NCBI GenBank assembly: GCA_015064345.1 | Contig: SVSK01000004.1 | Coordinates: 1 to 53,574, forward strand | Direction: 5' to 3' | DNA: 53,574 nt | DNA from: Oscillospiraceae bacterium | GTDB taxonomy: Bacteria > Bacillota > Clostridia > Oscillospirales > CAG-272 | In this document: positions 34,039-42,730 of the stretch, piece by piece | How positions within the stretch are numbered: the stretch's first letter is position 1 | Layout of the letters: every line of letters begins with the position of its first letter | The notes under the pieces: generated by a model | Databases searched by the model: none | Seen by the model: only the letters and a program-made list of their open reading frames with translations | What the model was told of the DNA's origin: nothing | Position numbers and translations under genes: made by a program

Positions 34039-34490
34039 TGATGAAAAGCTATCTCAATACCTTGATAATCGCTATGGTTGTCTCACAACTTGCCATAAGA
34101 TTCGCTCCCGGAAAAGAATCGGCAAGGAAGTACGTTAGCTTTGTGTGTGGTCTGGTCGTAATGCTGTGCCTGCTTGAGCCGATATCAGCCGGAATCAAAA
34201 ATGCAGGAAAGCTGTTTTCTGATATAAAAGATATGTTCACTTATTCGGAAGAAGAGGTTGCGACAGAGGACAAATATTTCGAATCAGCAAGCGTAATAAT
34301 GTCGTATGTTTCGGACACCTACCGCATAGAGATTGAGCGAATAAAAATGACCTTAATTACCGATGATTTCGATGAGAGTGTCATTGAGATACATATTTTC
34401 ATAAAAGACTGCAATTCAGAAGTTCAGAATGAAATTGAGAAGGAACTGTCAAAAGAGCTGTCCGTTCCGATTTTTGTGTTTACGGGGTAA
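34038..34490 (+). CDS. spoIIIAF: stage III sporulation protein AF
   Basis: 150 aa. Two N-terminal membrane segments around ESARKYVSFVCGLVVMLCLLEPI, which is the family signature, then a soluble ring-building-type domain. A second ATG lies one codon later. Confidence 0.9.
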   Translation: MMKSYLNTLIIAMVVSQLAIRFAPGKESARKYVSFVCGLVVMLCLLEPISAGIKNAGKLFSDIKDMFTYSEEEVATEDKYFESASVIMSYVSDTYRIEIERIKMTLITDDFDESVIEIHIFIKDCNSEVQNEIEKELSKELSVPIFVFTG

Positions 34491-34494
34491 AAAT

Positions 34495-34959
34495 ATGAAG
34501 ATCAAAAAGTATTTTGAAGAGAATAAAAACAGGCTTACCATTTTACTGCTTGCTTTGAGCGGAATTGTTCTTATAGTGGCAAGTACCATGTTTGGCAGGG
34601 ATGAGGAGGATGCGGTGACGGAGTACACGGAGATAGGCTTCTATACCGCGTATCTTGAGGAGAGAATTACAGACCTTTGCAACAGCCTGTATGGTGTTTC
34701 CGACACTCAAGTTTTTTTGACTCTCGACTGTTCGAGCGAGCAGATATATCAAAATGACAGTGCATCCGATTTTCTCATACTTACCGGGGACGATGGAGAT
34801 ATGGCAGTCAAGCTTTGCGAGATATACCCCAAAGTACGCGGTATCGCAGTAGTATGCCGAGGGGGAGATATACCGAGAATACAAGCCACAGTAACAGATC
34901 TATTGGCAGCAGCCCTTGGTCTTCCGAAAAATCAAATTCAAGTGGCAGGAAGCTCGTGA
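34495..34959 (+). CDS. spoIIIAG: stage III sporulation protein AG
   Basis: 154 aa. One membrane segment (LLLALSGIVLIVASTMFG) and an extracytoplasmic domain with VRGIAVVCRGGDIPRIQATVTDLLAAALGLPKNQIQV, the conserved ring-building motif of the protein that forms the large ring between the two membranes. The start at 34495 follows the spoIIIAF stop by four bases; upstream codons inside spoIIIAF were excluded. Confidence 0.93.
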   Translation: MKIKKYFEENKNRLTILLLALSGIVLIVASTMFGRDEEDAVTEYTEIGFYTAYLEERITDLCNSLYGVSDTQVFLTLDCSSEQIYQNDSASDFLILTGDDGDMAVKLCEIYPKVRGIAVVCRGGDIPRIQATVTDLLAAALGLPKNQIQVAGSS

Positions 34960-35024
34960 TTTGCGGAATATTCGGAGCCTGAAGGGCATAAACTGTAATG
35001 AAATATTTATCGGAGGTAATATGT

Positions 35025-35597
35025 ATGATAAAATTCAGAGAAATCGGAGATAAGATCAGGCAGGCCGGCAAAAAAATGGGAACCAAGACACTGATCGCAG
35101 CAGGAGCGGTCCTTGTGCTCGGATGTGCGGTGGCTCTCAGCCTTATTCTCGGCGGTGGAGACGGCAGCATGGTGGACCAAAAGAATAAGCTGGCTGTTGA
35201 CCTCACTTCTGACGGCGCAGGAGAAGTTCTTCAGCCAAACGAAGTGAAGGATTATTTTGCAACAATAGCGCTTCAGAGAGATCAGGCGAGAGATGAGGCC
35301 ATGGCGGTTTTGAAGACTGTGACTGAAAGTGAAACTGCACTTGAAGAAGCCAAACAGGCGGCACTTACCGACATAAACAAAATTGCTGCCGATATAGAGC
35401 GTGAGGCAAACATTGAGACTCTTGTCATGTCAAAAGGCTTTGAACAGTGCATTGCAGTTATCAGTGACAATAAATGCAATATAATCGTTCAGACGAACGG
35501 ACTTCTTCCCGGACAGCTTGCTCAGATTGCTGAGATTGTTTACGAGCAGACGGGTATTGTCCCGGAAAACTTGAAAATCATCGAGAAAAATACATAA
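35025..35597 (+). CDS. spoIIIAH: stage III sporulation protein AH
   Basis: 190 aa. One N-terminal membrane segment and a C-terminal ring-building domain; the family feature VKDYFATIALQRDQARDEAMAVLKTV is clear. SpoIIIAH binds forespore SpoIIQ across the intermembrane space. The start at 35025 has GGAGG nine bases upstream. Last gene of the operon, followed by a terminator. Confidence 0.93.
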   Translation: MIKFREIGDKIRQAGKKMGTKTLIAAGAVLVLGCAVALSLILGGGDGSMVDQKNKLAVDLTSDGAGEVLQPNEVKDYFATIALQRDQARDEAMAVLKTVTESETALEEAKQAALTDINKIAADIEREANIETLVMSKGFEQCIAVISDNKCNIIVQTNGLLPGQLAQIAEIVYEQTGIVPENLKIIEKNT

Positions 35598-35603
35598 AAA
35601 AAT

Positions 35604-35636
35604 TCTCCCGATTGAGCGATGAACTCAACCGGGAGA
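35604..35636. terminator. terminator between spoIIIAH and the convergent esterase
   Basis: TCTCCCG and CGGGAGA arms, with an inner GAG/CTC pair. Confidence 0.75.
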
Positions 35637-35652
35637 TCTCTGTTATGCGAAA

Positions 35653-36666
35653 TTACTTCTTTTTCTTTTTGGAAGCTGTGATGATCACGATGGCTATGAC
35701 AACAACACCGATTATGATAACTACGATTGCGACAGAAGGATTAGTTGAACCGGAGTCAGAAGCATCGGGTACATCAGTCTCGGGTGCGGTTGTTTCGGGT
35801 GCAGCGGTTTCAGGTGCTTCAGTCTCGGGTGCAGCGGTTTCTCTCGGACCTGTTTCAAGGACCTCGGGATAACGATCTGCCAGGGTATGAGTGTATAACC
35901 AGTCGATCATTTCGCCGTCTACTGCCGCATACTCCCATGCATTGTGTCCCACACCGTTGAGGGATTTGTAGTAGAAGTCCTTGTTGCCTGCTGCGCGAAT
36001 AGCTCTCGACATAACACGGGTGCCGTCGGCGGGAACAACGTTGTCGCTTGAACCGTGATAGGTTCTGATAGGCATATCCTTGAGCACTTCTGCCTTTGTG
36101 GGGTCAGCCGCACCGCAGATCGGAACAGCAGCCGCAAAGAGCTCAGGGTGACGCATGATAGCATCCCAGGTGCCGTAACCACCCATGGAAATACCCATAA
36201 TGTAAGTCTGAGCACGGTCGCCGCCGTAAGCTGCAGATACTTCATCAAGGATCTTGAGAGCGGTCTTCAGCGCCTTGCTTTCGGGAATCTCATCAACTGA
36301 ATAGTTACCGTTTTCCCAAGGTGTGTTTACCCACTGATCATCTGTCGGACACTGAGGGGCAATGATAATGGTGTTCTCAAGAAGCTCCGGACGGGTTGCA
36401 AAGAGATCGTCGATTACAAGGTTGAGCTGATTTACGTTATCGTTTCCTCGTTCACCTGCACCGTGCAGGAACAGAAGAACGGGGTAGTATTCGGTTTCCT
36501 TGTAGTCGGTGGGGAGGATTACAGTATAAGCCACCTCGTAATTATCCTCAGCTGCATTAACATAGGTATCCTTTACTACTGTTGCGGACTCGGGTACAGC
36601 ATATACGGATACAGCCGTCAGGCAAACAAGCATTGCAACAAGAAGGAGATTAAATATTTTTTTCAT
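35653..36666 (-). CDS. surface-anchored alpha/beta-hydrolase (esterase-like)
   Basis: 337 aa. Signal peptide (1-23), then an alpha/beta hydrolase domain (about 35-270) with oxyanion-side LFLHGAGERGND, nucleophile serine in GISMGGYG, acidic IRTYHGSSDNVV and catalytic histidine in GVGHNAWEY. This fits the putative esterase/feruloyl-esterase-like group that often acts on plant polysaccharide esters; the substrate is inferred only by family. Then a Thr/Glu/Ala/Pro linker (about 275-305), one membrane segment and a KKKKK tail, so it is held on the outer face of the membrane. It has its own promoter at 36695-36723. Confidence 0.83.
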   Translation of the reverse strand: MKKIFNLLLVAMLVCLTAVSVYAVPESATVVKDTYVNAAEDNYEVAYTVILPTDYKETEYYPVLLFLHGAGERGNDNVNQLNLVIDDLFATRPELLENTIIIAPQCPTDDQWVNTPWENGNYSVDEIPESKALKTALKILDEVSAAYGGDRAQTYIMGISMGGYGTWDAIMRHPELFAAAVPICGAADPTKAEVLKDMPIRTYHGSSDNVVPADGTRVMSRAIRAAGNKDFYYKSLNGVGHNAWEYAAVDGEMIDWLYTHTLADRYPEVLETGPRETAAPETEAPETAAPETTAPETDVPDASDSGSTNPSVAIVVIIIGVVVIAIVIITASKKKKK

Positions 36667-36694
36667 AACATTACCTCGAATGATATTTTTATAT

Positions 36695-36723
36695 ATTATA
36701 TCATCACTTTAAGCGAATTTCAA
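36695..36723 (-). promoter_or_regulatory. sigma-A-type promoter of the esterase gene
   Basis: Minus-strand TTGAAA (36718-36723) and TATAAT (36695-36700), 17-bp spacer. Confidence 0.78.
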
Positions 36724-36746
36724 TACCTTTTGTTTACACATTGTTA

Positions 36747-36776
36747 TTGCCTTTTGCCTCCCCTGTGTGGTATAAT
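36747..36776 (+). promoter_or_regulatory. promoter of the PAP2 phosphatase gene
   Basis: TTGCCT (36747-36752) and TATAAT (36771-36776), 18-bp spacer, with TGG before the -10 (extended -10 type). Confidence 0.65.
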
Positions 36777-36809
36777 ATAGAAAATATTATCTTTTCAGGA
36801 GTAAATAAT

Positions 36810-37367
36810 ATGACTTGGCTTAACGAATTTGAGGCTGGCCTGCTTCACTCTTTGCACGATCTGCTTCACTGTAAAGCACTTGACTGGTTTTTTCCGCTTA
36901 TCACAAAGCTTGGTAATGCAGGAATATTCTGGATAATTCTTGCGGTGGTTCTTCTCATATTCAAGAAGACGCGCAGAGCAGGCGTAACAATGGCAATATC
37001 GCTCATTCTCGGCCTGCTGATCTGCAACATTACTATGAAGCCCCTTATTGCACGCATTCGCCCCTATGACTTTGACACAACTCTTCAGGCACTTATGCTG
37101 TCAACACCCGAACACGATTTTTCGTTCCCGTCAGGACATACCGTAGCGTCCTTTGATGCTGCAGTTGCACTTTGGCTTTGCAACAAAAAGTGGGGAACTC
37201 CTGCCGTTATTCTTGCGGCAATCATCGCATTCTCTCGTCTGTATCTTGTGGTTCACTATCCCACGGACGTTCTTGCAGGTGTTGTGATCGCTGTGGCAAT
37301 CGCTTTTGCGGCATACGCTATTGCAAAATGGTTTATCAAAGTAACAAAGCTGCCTTGCGCTGACTAA
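36810..37367 (+). CDS. PAP2-family membrane phosphatase
   Basis: 185 aa, polytopic. All three PAP2 phosphatase motifs are present: KPLIARIRP, PSGHT, and SRLYLVVHYPTD. Members dephosphorylate undecaprenyl diphosphate or phosphatidate at the membrane; the exact lipid is not readable. The start at 36810 follows CAGGAG. Its 3' end overlaps the convergent ldh by 4 bp without a terminator between them. Confidence 0.88.
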   Translation: MTWLNEFEAGLLHSLHDLLHCKALDWFFPLITKLGNAGIFWIILAVVLLIFKKTRRAGVTMAISLILGLLICNITMKPLIARIRPYDFDTTLQALMLSTPEHDFSFPSGHTVASFDAAVALWLCNKKWGTPAVILAAIIAFSRLYLVVHYPTDVLAGVVIAVAIAFAAYAIAKWFIKVTKLPCAD

Positions 37368-38320
37368 ACGGTTATTTCACGGTTAAGCTCCAGCTTATCA
37401 ATATATCCGGATATTGTTTCGGCGGATAGCTTCAGACGTTTCATTTCGTCATCATTCAAAGGAATGTCAAGCACCTGACGCACACCCTCGCGCCCGATGA
37501 CGGCAGGAACGCTGAGGCAAATATCTTCAACGCCGTAATGTCCGCTGACCAAAGTAGATACAGGGAGGATCGAGCCGTCGTCACTTACGATGGATTTAAC
37601 GATCCTCTTTGTTGATTGTGCGATAGCGTAGTAGGTTGCTCCTTTATCGCGAATGATATCGTACGCGCTGTTTTTCACATGATCAAAAATCGGATAAAGC
37701 TCGCTCATGCTCATTCCGTGCATTTTGCAGTAGTCGATGAGGTCAACGCCTGACACGTTTGCAGATGACCATACGGCCAGCTCACTGTCACCGTGTTCAC
37801 CAATTATAAATGAGTGAACGTTTCGGGAGTCAACATTAAGCTTGTTTCCGACAAGATACTTCAGGCGTGCCGTATCGAGTACTGTTCCGCTTCCGATGAC
37901 ACGGCTCGGATCAAATCCCGACAGCTTCAGTGCAACGTGTGTCAGGATGTCTACGGGGTTTGTTACAACGAGAATAATACATTCCTTGTTGACCTCTGTG
38001 ATCCTGTCAATGATATCGTGGAAGATTTTTGCATTGCGGTTGAGCAGATCAAGACGCGTTTCGCCTTCTTTTTGGTTCACTCCTGCGGCGATTATGACTA
38101 TGGAAGCATCGCTGAGCGCGGAATAAGTGGAAGAATATATCTGCATTTGTGAGAGAAAAGGAAGACAATGTGCTAAGTCCAGCGCCTCCCCTCGCGCTTT
38201 GGCTTCATTTGCATCAATGAGAGCCATTTCGTTGAACATCTCACTCTCCATGAGTGTGTAGGCAATAGTCGCGCCAACGAATCCGCAGCCGACAATTCCA
38301 ATCTTTTTTATATCTGTCAT
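37364..38320 (-). CDS. ldh: L-lactate dehydrogenase
   Basis: 318 aa. Reduces pyruvate to L-lactate with NADH. Visible: the NAD-binding GCGFVGATIAYTL, the specificity loop GVNQKEGETRLDLLNRN, where Gln at the LDH/MDH position favours lactate, NPVDILTHVALKLSG, and the catalytic histidine in IIGEHGDSELAVWS. The start at 38320 follows GGAGG; a 65-codon upstream extension was excluded because it runs through the next gene's terminator. Confidence 0.93.
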   Translation of the reverse strand: MTDIKKIGIVGCGFVGATIAYTLMESEMFNEMALIDANEAKARGEALDLAHCLPFLSQMQIYSSTYSALSDASIVIIAAGVNQKEGETRLDLLNRNAKIFHDIIDRITEVNKECIILVVTNPVDILTHVALKLSGFDPSRVIGSGTVLDTARLKYLVGNKLNVDSRNVHSFIIGEHGDSELAVWSSANVSGVDLIDYCKMHGMSMSELYPIFDHVKNSAYDIIRDKGATYYAIAQSTKRIVKSIVSDDGSILPVSTLVSGHYGVEDICLSVPAVIGREGVRQVLDIPLNDDEMKRLKLSAETISGYIDKLELNREITV

Positions 38321-38387
38321 ATTAACCTCCGATAAATAATATTTCGGGATTAGTATGAGCAAAACAGAGTAAAATATCCTAAAAAAG

Positions 38388-38416
38388 AAAACTGCATTAC
38401 GGTGAATGCAGTTTTT
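38388..38416 (-). terminator. terminator of the ylxM-ffh-rpsP-khpA operon
   Basis: AAAACTGCATT and GAATGCAGTTTT arms with an ACGG-type loop; lies directly after khpA on the minus strand. Confidence 0.8.
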
Positions 38417-38420
38417 TGTA

Positions 38421-38687
38421 TTATCTGATTTCAACAGTGACTTTCTTGTCAGCCATTTTAGCGGCTGCTTTTGTGACGGTACGGAGCGCACGGGCAATTT
38501 TGCCATGCTTGCCAATTATCATACCCATGTCAGCTTCTGCTACCTTAAGTGTCAAAACAGTGCCGGATTCGTTTTCCTCTTCCGTTACACTAACAGCGTC
38601 CGGATCGTCTACAATAGCGCGAGCCATACCGGCAAGGACCTCTTTCAAGTCAATGTCGTGATAGGTTGCACCGGTTGTGTTGTCCAT
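38421..38687 (-). CDS. khpA: KH-domain RNA-binding protein KhpA
   Basis: 88 aa. One KH domain with the GxxG loop in MGMIIGKHGKIARALRTVTKAA. KhpA pairs with KhpB/EloR in Firmicutes and affects cell elongation and small-RNA function. It follows rpsP by 2 bp, the conserved position. The extended N-terminus is slightly longer than usual. Confidence 0.92.
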   Translation of the reverse strand: MDNTTGATYHDIDLKEVLAGMARAIVDDPDAVSVTEEENESGTVLTLKVAEADMGMIIGKHGKIARALRTVTKAAAKMADKKVTVEIR

Positions 38688-38689
38688 AA

Positions 38690-38932
38690 TTATTTGATAA
38701 TACCTGTCTTTGTGAGAAGAGACTTAACTGTTTCAGTGGGCTGAGCACCGTTCTGGAGCCACTTCTGAACCTTTTCCTCTTCAACCTTGATGTCTGCAGG
38801 GTTTGTCATAGGGTTGTAGTAACCGACCTCTTCGATGAATCTTCCGTCGCGGGGAGATCTGGAATCTGCAACAACGATGCGGTAGAAGGGAGCTTTCTTT
38901 TTACCCATTCTTCTGAGTCTGATCTTAACCAT
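38690..38932 (-). CDS. rpsP: 30S ribosomal protein bS16
   Basis: 80 aa, [37 protein letters not shown], the standard bS16 N-terminus. The start at 38932 has TGGAGG upstream; four codons before it belong to the ribosome site. Part of ylxM-ffh-rpsP-khpA. The usual rimM, trmD and rplS do not follow. Confidence 0.95.
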   Translation of the reverse strand: MVKIRLRRMGKKKAPFYRIVVADSRSPRDGRFIEEVGYYNPMTNPADIKVEEEKVQKWLQNGAQPTETVKSLLTKTGIIK

Positions 38933-38996
38933 TTTGTCCTCCAAAATTTTGTAAATAATATATTTTTTGTATTTTATAAAAATCCGTGGTGTGCTA

Positions 38997-40334
38997 TCAC
39001 ATCATAAACGGCATTTTCATCTTCTTCATGGCTTTCATGCCTTTTTTACCGGATGAGAACTGCTTTATCATGTTGTTCATCATATCATACTGTTTGATGA
39101 GCTTGTTCACTTCTTCAACAGTAGTACCGCTTCCGGCAGCGATTCTCTTACGTCTTGAACCGTTAAGCAGATTTGGATGCTCTCTTTCCTGAACCGTCAT
39201 TGAGAGAATGATGGCTTCCGTTCTTGCCATGGCGCGCTCGTCGATCTTTGCATCTTTAAGCTGACCTGGCTTTACACCGGGAATCATACCCATGAGCTGA
39301 TCGAGATTGCCCATCTTCTTTATCTGTCTGAACTGGTCAAGGTAATCTGTAAGAGTGAAAGTGTTCTCACGTAGCTTTCTTTCAAGTTCTTCCGCTTTTT
39401 TATCGTCAAAGGCCTGCTGAGCCTTTTCGATCAATGTAAGAACGTCGCCCATTCCGAGAATTCTTGATGCCATTCTGTCGGGGTGGAAGGGCTCGATCGC
39501 ATCAAGCTTCTCACCGATACCGATGAACTTGATGGGCTTACCTGTTACGTGGCGAATGGAAAGTGCCGCACCGCCTCTTGTGTCACCGTCAAGCTTGGAA
39601 AGAAGCACACCGGTGATATCAAGCTGCTCGTTGAAAGAGGAGGCAACGTTTACTGCATCCTGACCCGTCATCGCATCAACTACGAGGATGATCTCAGTAG
39701 GCTGCACGTTTTCCTTGATAGAGCAGAGCTCATTCATCAGCACCTCGTCAACATGGAGACGACCTGCGGTATCAATGAATACCATGTCGTGACCGTGGCG
39801 GCGAGCGTGCTCAAGTCCTGCTTTAGCTATCTCAACAGGATTGCCGAGTCCCATTTCAAATACGGGAACGTCTATCTGACCGCCAACGACCTTGAGCTGG
39901 TCAATAGCGGCGGGTCTGTAAACGTCACAGGCTACAAGCAAAGGACGCTTACCTTGTTTCTTGTACATACCCGCAAGCTTTGCAGAGTGAGTTGTCTTAC
40001 CTGAGCCCTGAAGACCGACCATCATTATGACTGTCGGAGGCTTTGAGGATATCTGAAGCTTGTTGTTAGCCTCTCCCATGAGCTTGATAAGCTCTTCGTG
40101 AACGATCTTGATGATCTGCTGAGCAGGGAGGAGACTCTCAAGCACTTCAGAACCAACAGCGCGCTCGGTAACAGACTTGATAAATTCACGAACTACCTTG
40201 AAGTTTACGTCAGCTTCAAGCAGTGCAAGCTTGACCTCACGCATACCCTCTTTTACATCGGATTCTGTGAGCTTACCTTTATTTCTGAATTTTTTGAAAG
40301 CTTTCTCAAGCTTTTCGGATAAATTATCAAACAT
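38997..40334 (-). CDS. ffh: signal recognition particle protein Ffh
   Basis: 445 aa. N domain, GTPase G domain ([29 protein letters not shown]-like [15 protein letters not shown]) and Met-rich M domain that binds the 4.5S RNA and signal peptides ([10 protein letters not shown], then [21 protein letters not shown]). Targets membrane proteins to the Sec translocon. The ribosome site is AGGAG. It begins 2 bp after the ylxM stop. Confidence 0.95.
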   Translation of the reverse strand: MFDNLSEKLEKAFKKFRNKGKLTESDVKEGMREVKLALLEADVNFKVVREFIKSVTERAVGSEVLESLLPAQQIIKIVHEELIKLMGEANNKLQISSKPPTVIMMVGLQGSGKTTHSAKLAGMYKKQGKRPLLVACDVYRPAAIDQLKVVGGQIDVPVFEMGLGNPVEIAKAGLEHARRHGHDMVFIDTAGRLHVDEVLMNELCSIKENVQPTEIILVVDAMTGQDAVNVASSFNEQLDITGVLLSKLDGDTRGGAALSIRHVTGKPIKFIGIGEKLDAIEPFHPDRMASRILGMGDVLTLIEKAQQAFDDKKAEELERKLRENTFTLTDYLDQFRQIKKMGNLDQLMGMIPGVKPGQLKDAKIDERAMARTEAIILSMTVQEREHPNLLNGSRRKRIAAGSGTTVEEVNKLIKQYDMMNNMIKQFSSGKKGMKAMKKMKMPFMM

Positions 40335-40336
40335 TT

Positions 40337-40717
40337 TTACTCCTGTATATCACCGTCAGACCGATCAGCGGTACGAACGGTGTTCAGCATTTCGATAACC
40401 TTTTGAAGCTTGACCTGTGTGTCGGGATCCGTGCCTGCCGAGATACATGCCACTTGGGCGATGATCTCATCAACAATTGCGGACTGCTCACGGCTCTTTT
40501 CTATGATCTTAAGTTTGGCTTCAAGGTCATAAACTTCTTCTTCGCTTTTCTTAATGGCGTCGCGAACACCCTGACGGGAAATTCCCGTAAGCTCGGATAT
40601 CTCTGAAAGGGAGTAATCTTCATTATAGTAGTAATCAAGTATCTCCCGTTTGCGCTCTGTGAGAAGCACACCGTAGGTGTCAAGCAAAACAGGGAACATC
40701 ATATTTTTTTCAAACAT
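40337..40717 (-). CDS. ylxM: YlxM/p13-type HTH protein
   Basis: 126 aa, UPF0122 family. A sigma-region-4-like HTH is visible in EDYSLSEISELTGISRQGVRDAIKKSEEEVYDLE. YlxM is encoded before ffh in most Firmicutes and assists the signal recognition particle. The C-terminal extension (about 85-126) is acidic and variable. A strong promoter with a palindrome directly downstream precedes it. Confidence 0.9.
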   Translation of the reverse strand: MFEKNMMFPVLLDTYGVLLTERKREILDYYYNEDYSLSEISELTGISRQGVRDAIKKSEEEVYDLEAKLKIIEKSREQSAIVDEIIAQVACISAGTDPDTQVKLQKVIEMLNTVRTADRSDGDIQE

Positions 40718-40734
40718 AAAATCCCCTCACAATG

Positions 40735-40757
40735 CTGTAAAGTAAATCACTTTACAG
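40735..40757. promoter_or_regulatory. palindrome just downstream of the ylxM -10 box
   Basis: CTGTAAAGT and ACTTTACAG, perfect 9-bp arms with a 5-bp centre, directly after the -10 box and covering the expected transcription start. It may be an operator or a 5' leader hairpin. Confidence 0.6.
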
Positions 40758-40786
40758 AGTATACCACATCGACTACCCTTTGTCAA
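40758..40786 (-). promoter_or_regulatory. sigma-A-type promoter of ylxM-ffh-rpsP-khpA
   Basis: Minus-strand TTGACA (40781-40786) and TATACT (40758-40763), 17-bp spacer. Confidence 0.85.
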
Positions 40787-40820
40787 TAGGAAAAATAAAA
40801 TATTTTCGGGAATTTTCACA

Positions 40821-40865
40821 AAAAAATCAGACTGTCTCCGTGTAAAATAAACAGAGAGCAGTCTG
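40821..40865 (-). terminator. terminator of the TIM-barrel epimerase gene
   Basis: Minus strand: CAGACTG...CTC and GAGACAGTCTG arms followed by ATTTTTTT. Confidence 0.8.
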
Positions 40866-40875
40866 TGTGAGTTAT

Positions 40876-41625
40876 TTACTTTTCGAGCCACTTATGGAGA
40901 AGCTCCGAATCGCGGTAAAGCTGGTCTTCGCTACCGTCGCGCACAAATTCCATGTGAAGACTGTGGTCACGTCCGTCAGAGCCGATAATGTCAATGTACT
41001 TTCTCCAAATTGTCTCACCGTCTCCGAGAGGAAGCATATCGCCGCCAATCCAATGGAAAACGTGAATGTTTGTACAGTAAGGCATGATCGCTTTGCAGGA
41101 GGCAATATTGTATTCTTCATCCTTGAACTGATTAGGCTGCCAGTACAGGCGAAGATTGTTCTCGGCAACATCATTCAGCAGGCGAAGTGCGCTGTCGTAG
41201 TGGTCGGTAAGCGTATTTCCGTGGAATTCGGGACAAACCGTAATGCCGTAAGGCGAGGCGATCTTGCAAACCCGCTTGAGATTTTCCGTAGTCGCTCGAC
41301 GTTCTTCTTCAGTAGCATCGCAGGACCACTGCTTTCCCGCCCACACTCTGATCATATTTGTGCCAAGACGTGCGGTTGTTTCGATCTGCGCCGCGATCTC
41401 CTCATCAGTACCCGTACATCTGTAGTATGAGCCATAGGACGCAATCTTAATTCCGTTATTCTGTGAAGCGCGTACAGCCTCTTCAATCGCCGCAATATCC
41501 ATCGGGGGAACGTGTACGTCGCCGCCCCATTCGATCTCATATAGTCCTGCTTTCTTTGCAATTTCTGCAACCTTATCCTTGTCAAACTTTCTGAATGTGA
41601 CAGAAATCAGTCCGGTTGTAAGCAT
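40876..41625 (-). CDS. sugar phosphate isomerase/epimerase-like TIM barrel protein
   Basis: 249 aa. The second xylose-isomerase-like TIM barrel of the window, only distantly similar to the one at 27328. Metal-ligand segments: AGLYEIEWGGDVHVPP, NMIRVWAGKQ, ITVCPEFHGNTLTD, NIHVFHWIGGD, and HSLHMEFVRDG. Substrate unknown. The ribosome site is AGGAG. It follows dapA by 18 bp and may be co-transcribed. Confidence 0.78.
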   Translation of the reverse strand: MLTTGLISVTFRKFDKDKVAEIAKKAGLYEIEWGGDVHVPPMDIAAIEEAVRASQNNGIKIASYGSYYRCTGTDEEIAAQIETTARLGTNMIRVWAGKQWSCDATEEERRATTENLKRVCKIASPYGITVCPEFHGNTLTDHYDSALRLLNDVAENNLRLYWQPNQFKDEEYNIASCKAIMPYCTNIHVFHWIGGDMLPLGDGETIWRKYIDIIGSDGRDHSLHMEFVRDGSEDQLYRDSELLHKWLEK

Positions 41626-41643
41626 ATTTTTATCTCCTGTTAT

Positions 41644-42537
41644 TTAGATTAGTCTGTATTTTTTCAGCACATCTGTAAGCCGCGCAAGATTATCTTTTCC
41701 GATTTCGCAAAGCGGTAGCCTTAATGTGCCGCCGCAAAGTCCCATAATCTCGCAAACTGCCTTTACAGGTATCGGATTAACCTCGCAAAACAGCACCCCG
41801 AATAGATCGTGAAGCTCTCTCTGAAGCAAAGCTGCACCCCGTGTATCTCCGCTTGTAGCAGACTCCGCGAGCGCGTGCATCCGCTCTGGAATAATGTTCG
41901 CCGCAACAGATATCACACCGACTCCGCCGAGTGCACAAATAGGAAGGGTCTGATCATCGTTTCCGCTGTAAAGTGCCAGCTTGTCACCTACACGGGAAGT
42001 TATGTCTGCCGCATAGGAAATGTTGCCTGAGGCCTCTTTTATACCCACGATATTCGGGTGATCCGAAAGTCGCTCGTATACTGAAAGCGGAATATTTACT
42101 CCGGTGCGGGAGGGGATGTTGTACAGTATAGTCGGGCAGTCTGCCGCATCAGCGATGGCAGTGAAGTGACGTACAAGCCCCTCGTCACTTGCTTTGTTGT
42201 AATAAGGTGAAACTACAAGCACACCGTCGCATCCGGCATCGTGCGCGAATTTTGACAGCTCAACGGAATAGGCAGTTCTGTTTGTGCCTGTGCCTACGAT
42301 CAGCGGAACTCTGCCGCCAACCTTTTCAGCTGCGTAACTGATGCATTCGCGCCTCTCTTTGTCGGTCATGGTGGATGACTCGCCTGTTGTGCCAAGTACT
42401 AAAATTGCGTCAGTGCCCGAGGAGACTTGAAAGTCAATCAGCCTGCCGAGAGAGGGAAGATCGAGAGAACCGTCGCTGTAAAACGGTGTAACCAGGGCAA
42501 CACACGACCCTGTGAACGGTAATGATTTATATGACAT
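41644..42537 (-). CDS. dapA: 4-hydroxy-tetrahydrodipicolinate synthase
   Basis: 297 aa. Condenses pyruvate with aspartate semialdehyde, the first step of the diaminopimelate/lysine branch and of dipicolinate for spores. GTTGESSTMT, the catalytic tyrosine in ILYNIPSRTGVN and the Schiff-base lysine in IVGIKEASGN are all present. The start at 42537 has TGGAG upstream; 30 upstream codons were excluded because they cross the promoter. Confidence 0.93.
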   Translation of the reverse strand: MSYKSLPFTGSCVALVTPFYSDGSLDLPSLGRLIDFQVSSGTDAILVLGTTGESSTMTDKERRECISYAAEKVGGRVPLIVGTGTNRTAYSVELSKFAHDAGCDGVLVVSPYYNKASDEGLVRHFTAIADAADCPTILYNIPSRTGVNIPLSVYERLSDHPNIVGIKEASGNISYAADITSRVGDKLALYSGNDDQTLPICALGGVGVISVAANIIPERMHALAESATSGDTRGAALLQRELHDLFGVLFCEVNPIPVKAVCEIMGLCGGTLRLPLCEIGKDNLARLTDVLKKYRLI

Positions 42538-42597
42538 AGTAAACTCCAAACATAAATTGATCGAAAACAGTTGAAAACGGCCGCGATGTGTTATATA

Positions 42598-42627
42598 ATT
42601 ATAAATAGCCGTTTTCTTACAATACAA
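42598..42627 (-). promoter_or_regulatory. candidate sigma-A promoter of dapA
   Basis: Minus-strand TTGTAT (42622-42627) and TATAAT (42598-42603), 18-bp spacer. Confidence 0.6.
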
Positions 42628-42730
42628 TTTATGCCGAGCGGAGTCTATTGTTTACAATAATGATAACACGCGCACCACGGTTTGTCAAGGCACGGCTGGT
42701 AACCGAAATAAAACAAATCGGAGCTGAATT

